This document shows positions 1-6,380 of a DNA stretch of 7,656 nucleotides, piece after piece. The DNA comes from Opitutia bacterium (GTDB lineage: Bacteria > Verrucomicrobiota > Verrucomicrobiia > Opitutales > Seribacteraceae): NCBI GenBank assembly GCA_018695085.1, contig JABHOU010000489.1, positions 1-7,656 on the forward strand, written 5' to 3'. Below the pieces are notes generated by a model. That model saw only the letters and a list, made by a program, of their open reading frames with translations, did not search any database and was not told the origin of the DNA. How positions within the stretch are numbered: position 1 is the stretch's first letter; every line of letters begins with the position of its first letter. A program made the translations under genes and the position numbers.

Positions 1-15
1 AATCAAAGGAAAGAC

Positions 16-1431
16 ATGAGCCAAAGCCGTAGGAACTTCATCAAGCAATCCGCCCTCGCCTCAACGGCGTTTGGGGCCTTCACCATTAGCGGTACCAAGT
101 CTTCGGGCAAGGTCATAGGAGCCAACGAACGAATAAACGTCGCGGTATGTGGCATCAAGGGACGAGGCGCCGCCCATATGGGATCTCTCGGACGCGTGAA
201 GAACGTTCAAATTTCTCATCTGGTAGATCCCGACTCTCGCCTTTTCGAAGGCCGCAAAAATTTCGTCAATAGCCGTTACAAGAACAATCCGGATTGCATT
301 CAGGACGTACGCAAAGCCCTTGAGAACAAGGATATCCACGCGATATCCGTGGCCACCCCGAACCACTGGCATAGCTTGATGTCGATCTGGGCCTGCCAAG
401 CGGGCAAAGACGTATACGTCGAAAAGCCGCTCAGCCATAATATTTACGAAGGTCGCAAGTTGGTGGAAGCAGCCGAAAAGTACGGTCGCATCGTCCAGCA
501 CGGAACCCAAAGCCGCTCCTCCCAGAGCTGGGCGAACAAGGCCAAGGAAATCGCCGAAGGCAAACATGGGAAATTGGAAGTTTCTCTAGGTACTTGCCAC
601 AAGCGCAGAGGCAGCATCGGCAACAAGGATACCAAGACGCCACCCAAGGAACTAAATTTCGACGTATGGACCGGACCTGCCCAAAAGGAGGACTATCACG
701 AAAATCTAGTTCACTATAATTGGCACTGGTTCTGGAAATACGGCAACGGCGACATAGGCAACCAGGGCGTGCACCAAATGGATGTTGCCCGCTGGATGAT
801 TCCCGGTGCCATGTGGCCCAAAAGCGTAGTTTGCGTTGGCGGAAGATTTGGCTACGAGGACCAAGGACAAACGGCCAATACGCAGTTAGCTATTTTCGAC
901 TATGGAGAGAGCCTTCTTGTGTTCGACGTACGAGGACTCAGCGGCAAGAGCAACATGGGCGTCTCAAACAAACAATATTTCGACAAGAACGCCAAGGCAG
1001 GCAAAAAGGAAGTGCTCAAGTTGAAAGGCGTGAAAAGCCCGACCGCCGACCGAGGCGATGGAGACAACTTTGCCAACTTCATTAAGGCTGTCCGCAGTCG
1101 CAAGACCACCGACATGAACGCCCACGTGCTCGAGGGGCATGTTTCAAGCGGACTTTGCCACCTCGCAAACGTGTCCTACCAACTGGGCGAAAAACAAAGT
1201 TTCAGCAAAAAGAACAAGGTTTTCGGCGACAACAAGAAGGCTTACGAGTACTTCGAAAAAATGCAGGATCATCTCAAGGAAAATAGCCTCAAGCTGGAAG
1301 AAATCGACTACGTAGTCGGCCGTGAGCTAAAATTCGACAGTAAAAACGAATCCATCATTGGCGACGACGAAGCCAACGCGATGTTGACCCGTAACTATCG
1401 CGCACCATTCGTGGTTCCTGAAAAAGTATAA
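16..1431 (+). CDS. Tat-exported Gfo/Idh/MocA-family oxidoreductase
   Basis: A 471-residue NAD(P)-dependent oxidoreductase, complete in the window. The N-terminus has a twin-arginine signal (SRRNFIK, residues 4-10) followed by a weakly hydrophobic Ala/Gly/Ser stretch, so it is probably exported folded with its cofactor bound. The Rossmann domain covers about residues 38-160. It has a nucleotide-binding loop of GxxGRG form (GIKGRG, 46-51), ATPNHWH (113-119) and the family hallmark EKP (136-138), whose Lys137 is the usual catalytic/cofactor-contact lysine. The C-terminal alpha/beta domain contains GNGDIGNQGVHQMDVARW (243-260), typical of the secreted PVC and Bacteroidetes branch, with His253 and Asp256 as likely active-site residues. 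The start is supported by AAAGGA at 5-10, five bases before the ATG. The substrate cannot be read from sequence; family members oxidise or reduce sugars, cyclitols and glycosides. A strong terminator follows, separating it from the next gene. It may end an upstream operon or stand alone. Confidence 0.93.
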   Translation: MSQSRRNFIKQSALASTAFGAFTISGTKSSGKVIGANERINVAVCGIKGRGAAHMGSLGRVKNVQISHLVDPDSRLFEGRKNFVNSRYKNNPDCIQDVRKALENKDIHAISVATPNHWHSLMSIWACQAGKDVYVEKPLSHNIYEGRKLVEAAEKYGRIVQHGTQSRSSQSWANKAKEIAEGKHGKLEVSLGTCHKRRGSIGNKDTKTPPKELNFDVWTGPAQKEDYHENLVHYNWHWFWKYGNGDIGNQGVHQMDVARWMIPGAMWPKSVVCVGGRFGYEDQGQTANTQLAIFDYGESLLVFDVRGLSGKSNMGVSNKQYFDKNAKAGKKEVLKLKGVKSPTADRGDGDNFANFIKAVRSRKTTDMNAHVLEGHVSSGLCHLANVSYQLGEKQSFSKKNKVFGDNKKAYEYFEKMQDHLKENSLKLEEIDYVVGRELKFDSKNESIIGDDEANAMLTRNYRAPFVVPEKV

Positions 1432-1457
1432 CGGCACACTTACCATTAATGTCCTTA

Positions 1458-1499
1458 AGCGGCTCGGCTTCCATCAGGAATCCGGGCCGCTCTTGTTTT
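1458..1499 (+). terminator. Rho-independent terminator after the oxidoreductase gene
   Basis: A near-perfect hairpin: AGCGGCTCGG (1458-1467) pairs with CCGGGCCGCT (1482-1491) through ten positions with one T-G wobble. After a single C/T mismatch, an inner TTCC/GGAA stem (1469-1472 with 1477-1480) closes on an ATCA tetraloop. The T-rich tract CTTGTTTT follows directly. It begins 26 bases after the stop codon of the oxidoreductase gene and should isolate that gene from the operon downstream. Confidence 0.88.
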
Positions 1500-1560
1500 A
1501 AAATCCATCAACCGTATTTGCATATCCGGTGCAGTTGATGTATTTTAAAATGTTCATCAA
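1496..1560 (+). repeat. Imperfect direct repeat in the intergenic/start region
   Basis: TTTTAAAATCCATCAA at 1496-1511 recurs as TTTTAAAATGTTCATCAA at 1543-1560. Both copies share TTTTAAAAT and CATCAA, with two extra bases in the second. The first copy overlaps the terminator T-tract and the second lies just before the ATG at 1562. It may be operator-like or a chance product of AT-rich sequence; function is not shown. Confidence 0.4.
1518..1546 (+). promoter_or_regulatory. Weak sigma70-like promoter candidate for the downstream operon
   Basis: TTGCAT (1518-1523) and TATTTT (1541-1546) are separated by exactly 17 bases, matching -35/-10 geometry but only three and four of six consensus positions. 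The location is right, just after the terminator and before the first operon gene. If real, transcription would begin around 1553 and favour the ATG at 1562 with almost no leader. This is a positional inference on weak boxes. Confidence 0.25.
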
Positions 1561-3598
1561 AATGAAAGTTCTTCCAAGCTTGTCCTGCCTTGCCCCACTA
1601 GTGGCATTATTCGCGTTTGCGCCTAATGCCCGATCCGTTCCTCCACCCTTCAATCCATCTCCGCAAAAAACAGCAATCATGCGGGAAGCGGTTAACCGCA
1701 TAAACTTGTCGATCGAACAAAAACTCGCGGAAAAAAAAATTCCCTATAACGAAACCCTGAACGACTACCTGTTCGTTCGACGTATATACGTGGACTTGAG
1801 CGGCACGATTCCGACTTATGAACAGGTAACCTCCTTCGTTCGCAACAGAGATCCCTACAAGCGGACCCGTCTCATCAATCAGTTGCTCGCCTCCGAAGGA
1901 TACGTGAGTCACCTCTACAACTACTTGGCGGACTTGTTTCGGATTCAATCGCAAATGCCCGGAAGCAATCTTCGGTCAGACCCGTTCATCGCGTGGTTGA
2001 AGGATTCCCTTCATCAAGACAAGCCATACAACCGAATCGTATACGAAATGATATCGGCCTCAGGTCGCCTCCACGACAACCCCGCCGTGGGGTACCACCT
2101 GCGAGACGTCGACATGAAACTGGATCACGTATCTTTCATGTCGAAGATTTTTCTAGCCAAGGATATTTCCTGCGCCCAGTGTCATGATCACCCTTTTGAG
2201 GAGTGGACACAGATGGATTATTATTCGCTGGCCTCCTTTCTTGGTGGACTCGCAACCAAGGGAAAAGCAATTTCACCCGATAAAAAGAAAAAGGGCAAGA
2301 AGCCTAATCCTACTCCTTCCGATGCAGTGAAAGAGACAATGCAGGAGTTTCTTAAGAGTCGGAAATTCGAGCAGGCCATCGCAGAGAAAGAAAAACTCAG
2401 CTTCACCCGGGACAAGAAAAAGGTGAAGGCCAAAGCAAAACAACTCCGTGACGCCTTTGATCGCCTGATGGACGACAATCGCTACAACGTCCATGACAAG
2501 CCGGACGCGATTATGAAGCTCCCCGACGACTACCAGTACGATGACGCCAAACCGGGTGAAGAGGTAAAGCCACGGGTTCTAGTGGGCGCCGAACCAAAAT
2601 TTCCTAGAAACTTAAGCAATCGCGAACAACTTGCCCAATGGATCGCCAGTCCAAACAATCAATGGTTCGCACTCACCATAGCTAACCGCATGTGGGCTCG
2701 ATCCTTTGGTCTTGGAGTCGCCGAACCCCTGCACAACGTGGAAGTTGACGATGCGTCAAACCCTGTCCTTCTCAAGACGATAACCGAAGTCATGATCGCC
2801 CTAGAATTCGACCTGAGAGCGTTCTCATGGGTGTTGGCCCACACTAACTCCTATAACCGACTCGCAACTCGAAAGCTCGTTACCGAAAAGGATGACTACT
2901 ACTTCCCCGGCCCCACACTACGGCGGATGACAGCCGAGCAAGTTTGGGATTCCTTCGTTACTCTCCTAGTGGAGAATCCGTTGCGATATCGATCCGCAGG
3001 AGGCATAACTTTGCGAGACATAACAAACGCCGAGAGCGCCATAACCTTTGCAGAATCCTTAACCGCTAGCACCCGCACAGGCAAAAAAAGAAGTCAGGGA
3101 CAATTTCTGCTCCTCGACTCTCAAACCGGTGAGACCGTACTTCAAGGGGGTAAAGACATGGGTTCTTCCTCAGGAGATCCCAACACGCAACGCGTGACCT
3201 CCGGTCGAGGGAAGGAAAAGCTAATTCTTGCCCGCGCATCCGAACTTGAGCAACCAACCCCGCAGGGTCATTTCCTGAGGAAATTCGGCCAATCCGAACG
3301 AACCTACGTCGCGGGAGCTTCCAACCTGTCAGGATCCGTTCCTCAAATCATGGAACTCATGAACGGTTTTGCGACTGAGGCCCTGATAAATCAAGACTCC
3401 TTGATATTCCGCAAAATGAAGGATGAACGAAGTCCCTCAAAACGTGCGGAAATTGTCTTCCTCAGTGTCCTCAATCGTCTGGCAAACCCAGCCGAGCAAA
3501 AGCTTCTTCGCAACACTCTACTGAAGAACGATGAGGAAGACATGGCCGATCTGATTTGGGCCCTGCTCAACACTCCCGAGTTTTTCTTCATCAAATAA
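1550..3598 (+). CDS. Short-type DUF1549/DUF1553 protein, secreted, with one CxxCH motif
   Basis: A secreted protein of about 682 residues from the PVC family with an N-terminal DUF1549 (PSCyt2) and a C-terminal DUF1553 (PSD1) domain. The start is uncertain: GTG 1529 and ATGs 1538, 1550 and 1562 are in frame and none has a clear ribosome binding site. ATG 1550 or 1562 gives the cleanest Sec signal (basic n-region, then a hydrophobic run ending FAFAPNA). DUF1549 spans about residues 45-235 and contains CAQCHDHPF (208-216), a possible haem c site, followed by WTQMDYYSLASF. A lysine-rich, probably disordered or coiled insert fills about 240-300. DUF1553 runs from about 352 (PRNLSNREQLAQW) through MTAEQVWDS (460-468), FLRKFGQSER and the SVPQIMELMNG block to the family-typical end LNTPEFFFIK, so the protein is complete. 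It lacks the PSCyt1 domain seen in its paralogue at 6377. Biochemical function is not established for the family; a redox role is inferred from CxxCH. It is the first gene of the apparent operon, 23 bases before the DUF1501 gene. Confidence 0.88.
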   Translation: MFIKMKVLPSLSCLAPLVALFAFAPNARSVPPPFNPSPQKTAIMREAVNRINLSIEQKLAEKKIPYNETLNDYLFVRRIYVDLSGTIPTYEQVTSFVRNRDPYKRTRLINQLLASEGYVSHLYNYLADLFRIQSQMPGSNLRSDPFIAWLKDSLHQDKPYNRIVYEMISASGRLHDNPAVGYHLRDVDMKLDHVSFMSKIFLAKDISCAQCHDHPFEEWTQMDYYSLASFLGGLATKGKAISPDKKKKGKKPNPTPSDAVKETMQEFLKSRKFEQAIAEKEKLSFTRDKKKVKAKAKQLRDAFDRLMDDNRYNVHDKPDAIMKLPDDYQYDDAKPGEEVKPRVLVGAEPKFPRNLSNREQLAQWIASPNNQWFALTIANRMWARSFGLGVAEPLHNVEVDDASNPVLLKTITEVMIALEFDLRAFSWVLAHTNSYNRLATRKLVTEKDDYYFPGPTLRRMTAEQVWDSFVTLLVENPLRYRSAGGITLRDITNAESAITFAESLTASTRTGKKRSQGQFLLLDSQTGETVLQGGKDMGSSSGDPNTQRVTSGRGKEKLILARASELEQPTPQGHFLRKFGQSERTYVAGASNLSGSVPQIMELMNGFATEALINQDSLIFRKMKDERSPSKRAEIVFLSVLNRLANPAEQKLLRNTLLKNDEEDMADLIWALLNTPEFFFIK

Positions 3599-3602
3599 CG
3601 AA

Positions 3603-3617
3603 CCCTAAACGTCAGGG
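3603..3617 (+). promoter_or_regulatory. Small hairpin covering the Shine-Dalgarno of the DUF1501 gene
   Basis: The 23-base gap between the DUF1549/1553 stop and the DUF1501 ATG contains CCCT (3603-3606) and AGGG (3614-3617) around a seven-base loop. The AGGGA is the only Shine-Dalgarno-like sequence before ATG 3622. Pairing would mask it until a ribosome finishing the upstream gene opens the stem, a possible coupling device. The stem is only four base pairs. Confidence 0.3.
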
Positions 3618-3621
3618 AACC

Positions 3622-4923
3622 ATGCAAGACTTAGTAAGACAACTCGACGAATCCTCTCGCCGTTCCTTCCTCGCTTACGCCGCCAAAGCCGCCCTCGGCG
3701 TAACCCTGCTCCCACCCGCCTTTGTCTCGGGAGCACCCGGCGACCCGACAGCTCCGGGCACCACCCCGATAATGAAAAAGAAGGCGCTCTGCGACAGCGT
3801 CATCTTTCTATACATGCGTGGCGGGATGAGCCAGATTGACACCTTTGACCCCAAGACAGACGACGCCACAAAAGGTTCCACTCGTCCCGTCGCCACCAAA
3901 GCCGACGGGTTGCAATTATCCAATTTGCTTCCTAAATTAGGTGAACAAGCGAACGACTTATCCGTTATCCGATCCATGACCACTCGGACAGGAGCACATT
4001 CGCAAGCCTCCTACGTCATGCACACGGGCTACCGTCAGCGACCGGGGATGACTCATCCCCAGCTTGGTTCTTGGTCACAGCATTTTCTCGGCAAGTCTCA
4101 TCCCGTGCTCCCTTCCAGCGTAGTCATTTCAAGTGGCAACCCCGGTCCCGGATTCCTTCCACCCGATCACAGTCCCCTTCCCATCGGAGATCCCAACAAG
4201 GGGATCAAGGATCTTCTTCCCGAAGTGGACAAAACCCGCATGAACAAACGCGTCAACTTAGCGCGCCAGTTTTCGTCCGCATTCGAATACTATTTCCCTC
4301 ACGAAGACGTGAAGGCCTACTCCGACTTCTACAAACAAACCGTAAAGTTCCTGTCAGGTGACGCCGCCGAACCTTTCGACATTTCCAAGGAACCCGGCAA
4401 CATACGGAACCAATACGGGAACCATTCGTTCGGTCAGGGTTGCTTGCTCGCCCGTCGACTAGTCGAGAAAGGCGTCCGCTACGTGGAAGTGAAATCTCGG
4501 CGAAGTTGGGATTCCATGCACGGCGGAACGGGACAGCTCAACGCTCTTGCCAATGAGCTCGACGGAACCGTCTCCGCACTTATGACCGACCTCCGGGAGC
4601 GCGGCATGCTGGAGCGCACGATGATTGTAATCACTTCGGAGTTTGGGCGGACCTCCAAAGTCAAGGGAAACGGTGGACGAGACCATCATCCAAACGGGTT
4701 CTCCTGCGCCCTAGCCGGCGGAGGAATTAAAGGAGGAAAAGCCATAGGGGCCACCAATGAAAAAGGCCGAGAACCGGATCCTAAATTCGAACCAAAGGAT
4801 CTCCACGCCACCATCGCCACCGCCATGGGCATGAACGTCGAGAAGCGCTTTCATCCCAAAGGCGGAGGACGTCCCTCCTTCGTAGGTGGTCGAGGAAAGC
4901 CCATAATGGATTTGCTCGCCTAA
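3622..4923 (+). CDS. Tat-exported DUF1501 protein (alkaline-phosphatase-like fold)
   Basis: A 433-residue DUF1501 protein, complete. ATG 3622 is chosen because AGGGA lies just upstream and because it places a twin-arginine signal (SSRRSFLAYAAKAALG, residues 11-26) at the N-terminus; the open frame extends to 3556 but only by overlapping the previous gene. Family blocks appear in order: RGGMSQIDTFDPK (66-78), HSQASYVMHTGY (126-137), HPQLGSW (145-151), SWDSMHGG (295-302), ITSEFGRT (337-344), GRDHHP (352-357) and LHATIATAMG (394-403). DUF1501 belongs to the alkaline-phosphatase-like superfamily, so the Asp/His residues in WDSMH and GRDHH are plausible metal ligands, and the protein is a distant structural relative of the sulfatase encoded next door. 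Its reaction is unknown. In Planctomycetota and Verrucomicrobiota, DUF1501 genes very commonly follow DUF1549/DUF1553 genes, as here, which suggests a partner role. Tat export implies folding with a cofactor before secretion. Confidence 0.9.
   Translation: MQDLVRQLDESSRRSFLAYAAKAALGVTLLPPAFVSGAPGDPTAPGTTPIMKKKALCDSVIFLYMRGGMSQIDTFDPKTDDATKGSTRPVATKADGLQLSNLLPKLGEQANDLSVIRSMTTRTGAHSQASYVMHTGYRQRPGMTHPQLGSWSQHFLGKSHPVLPSSVVISSGNPGPGFLPPDHSPLPIGDPNKGIKDLLPEVDKTRMNKRVNLARQFSSAFEYYFPHEDVKAYSDFYKQTVKFLSGDAAEPFDISKEPGNIRNQYGNHSFGQGCLLARRLVEKGVRYVEVKSRRSWDSMHGGTGQLNALANELDGTVSALMTDLRERGMLERTMIVITSEFGRTSKVKGNGGRDHHPNGFSCALAGGGIKGGKAIGATNEKGREPDPKFEPKDLHATIATAMGMNVEKRFHPKGGGRPSFVGGRGKPIMDLLA
4044..4060 (+). 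repeat. Perfect 8-base inverted repeat inside the DUF1501 gene
   Basis: GGGGATGA and TCATCCCC flank a single C, giving a 17-base perfect inverted repeat that encodes the PGMTHP segment of the DUF1501 protein. Allowing a three-base loop, a seven-pair GC-rich hairpin could form in mRNA. The region is coding and conserved in the family, so codon choice is a sufficient explanation. Confidence 0.45.
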
Positions 4924-4937
4924 ATAAAGCTGTTGGT

Positions 4938-4959
4938 AACTCGCGAAAAAACTCGCGAA
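4938..4959 (+). repeat. Tandem 10-base direct repeat AACTCGCGAA before the sulfatase gene
   Basis: AACTCGCGAA occurs at 4938-4947 and again at 4950-4959, a 12-base period. Each contains the self-complementary TCGCGA (4941-4946 and 4953-4958), so the two halves can also pair as a six-base-pair hairpin around an AAAAAC loop. It sits in the 65-base gap between the DUF1501 and sulfatase genes. No T-tract follows, so it is not a standard terminator. It could be a binding site, an RNA processing site or chance. Confidence 0.5.
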
Positions 4960-4988
4960 GGTCAGCCACATTCGAGATACTGAGCGGG

Positions 4989-6380
4989 ATGATCCGCATC
5001 TTTTCTCTTTTATTCGTAGCAACCTGCTTAAGTTGCACCTGCCATGCAGCCAAGAAACCAAACTTCATTCTCGCCATGGCCGACGACCAAGGCTGGGGCG
5101 AAATGGGCTACCAAGGCCACAAGGCGCTGAAGACACCCAACTTCGACGACATGTCGAAATCGGGACTTCGCTTCGACAGGTTTTACGCAGCCGCTCCGGT
5201 GTGCTCGCCCACCCGCGCCAGTTGCCTTACCGGGCGGCATCCCAACCGGATGGGCGTCTTCAAGTGGGGATACCCCATGCGCACAGGGGAAACAACCATA
5301 GCCGAAGCACTCAAGAAAGCCGGTTACACCACGGCCCACTTCGGGAAGTGGCACTTGGGATCCGTTCGCGCCGACAGCACCGCATGCCCCGGAGCCAACG
5401 GCTTCGACGAATGGGCGTCAGCTCCCAACTTCTATGAGAACAATCCGCTCTTCAGTCACAACGGCAAGGTCATTGAGGTAAAGGGAGAAAGCTCCCTCGC
5501 CACCATGGAGATCGCCCTCCGATGGATCAGAAAAGTGGCAGAGGCGGACAAGCCGTTCCTTGCCGTCATTTGGTTTGGGAATCCGCATGGCCCTCACATC
5601 GGCGTTGACAAATTCCTCGCGCCCTATTCGAAGGAAGCGAAGGCGATGCAAAACTTTTATGCCGAGATCACAGGCATGGATGCCGCCATGGGTGAACTTC
5701 GCAAGGGACTCCGTGAAATGGATAAGCATGAAGACACTCTCCTCTGGTACACGAGCGACAACGGTGGACTCAAGCCCAACTCCATGGGCGGACTCTCGGG
5801 CAAGAAAGGCAACCTGCTCGAAGGAGGAATACGCGTACCCGCCATCCTCGAATGGCCTGCAAAGATTCCAGAACCTAGGACTAGTTCGGCTCCCTGCAAC
5901 ACTTCCGACTTCTACCCCACTTTGCTCGAACTCGCAGGAGTTCCCCTGCCCAAGGGTCAACCTCCCCTTGACGGCATCAGCCTAGTTCCGCTGATTGAGG
6001 GAAAGACCGACATCCGAAAGAAAGCAATGGGGTTCTGGGACTTCCCCGCTCCCGGTCGTAGTCGACGAGCACGAGCGATGCTGGAATCTTTGCGGAAAGA
6101 ACAGCAAGCGGGCGAGGTGAAACCGGCGCAGAAAGAAGGACATGTCGAAAAACAATACTCGACCAAATCGTTTCCTGGTTCTGTCGCATGGATTGACGGG
6201 GATTGGAAATTACTTCGCTCAAAGGGCGCTCCCAAGCTATTCAACCTTTCCAAGGATTCCGCCGAGAAAAACGATATGGCCGGCAAACACCCTGAAAAAG
6301 TAGCGGATATGCAAAAGGCGCTCCTCACTTGGCAAAAGTCCGTGACCCATAGCCTAAACGGCGAAGACTACAAGAAGTGA
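4989..6380 (+). CDS. Secreted type I (formylglycine-dependent) sulfatase
   Basis: A 463-residue arylsulfatase-type enzyme, full length for the family, predicted to hydrolyse sulfate esters outside the cytoplasm. A Sec signal (MIRIFSLLFVATCLSCTCHA) has a likely cut after residue 20. Active-site elements are all present: metal-binding ADDQGWG (Asp32, Asp33), the CxPxR signature CSPTR (72-76) whose Cys72 is converted to formylglycine, HFGKWHLG (117-124), NPHGPH (198-203), TSDNGG (255-260, Asp257 and Asn258), SGKKGN (270-275) and EGGIRVP (278-284). A charged insert at about 357-395 precedes the C-terminal subdomain (VAWIDGDWKLLR, then LFNLSKDSAEKNDMA). Maturation requires a formylglycine-generating enzyme encoded elsewhere. 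Only a weak GAGCGGG precedes the ATG. The substrate is not readable; sulfated algal or animal glycans are the usual targets in this setting. Its stop codon overlaps the GTG start of the following gene. Confidence 0.93.
   Translation: MIRIFSLLFVATCLSCTCHAAKKPNFILAMADDQGWGEMGYQGHKALKTPNFDDMSKSGLRFDRFYAAAPVCSPTRASCLTGRHPNRMGVFKWGYPMRTGETTIAEALKKAGYTTAHFGKWHLGSVRADSTACPGANGFDEWASAPNFYENNPLFSHNGKVIEVKGESSLATMEIALRWIRKVAEADKPFLAVIWFGNPHGPHIGVDKFLAPYSKEAKAMQNFYAEITGMDAAMGELRKGLREMDKHEDTLLWYTSDNGGLKPNSMGGLSGKKGNLLEGGIRVPAILEWPAKIPEPRTSSAPCNTSDFYPTLLELAGVPLPKGQPPLDGISLVPLIEGKTDIRKKAMGFWDFPAPGRSRRARAMLESLRKEQQAGEVKPAQKEGHVEKQYSTKSFPGSVAWIDGDWKLLRSKGAPKLFNLSKDSAEKNDMAGKHPEKVADMQKALLTWQKSVTHSLNGEDYKK

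Noticed and set aside
61..567. Antisense open frame of 168 codons opposite the oxidoreductase gene
   Set aside because: It lies wholly opposite a well-supported gene, shows no recognisable domain and no ribosome binding site, and is explained by the codon pattern of the sense gene.
1529..1549. GTG 1529 or ATG 1538 as the start of the first DUF1549/1553 protein
   Set aside because: They add residues ahead of the signal peptide without a ribosome binding site. They cannot be excluded, but 1550 or 1562 gives a more normal Sec signal.
3556..3621. Upstream extension of the DUF1501 gene to 3556
   Set aside because: It would overlap the previous gene and bury the twin-arginine signal 22 residues inside. 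ATG 3622 has a nearby AGGGA and places the signal correctly.
5016..5045. Sulfatase as a lipoprotein because of Cys13, Cys16 and Cys18 in the signal
   Set aside because: None fits a good lipobox (VATC and CLSC are poor matches), while CHA followed by AKK is a sound signal peptidase I site.
5418..5960. Antisense open frame of 180 codons opposite the sulfatase gene
   Set aside because: It is fully contained opposite conserved sulfatase active-site coding sequence and shows no family motif.
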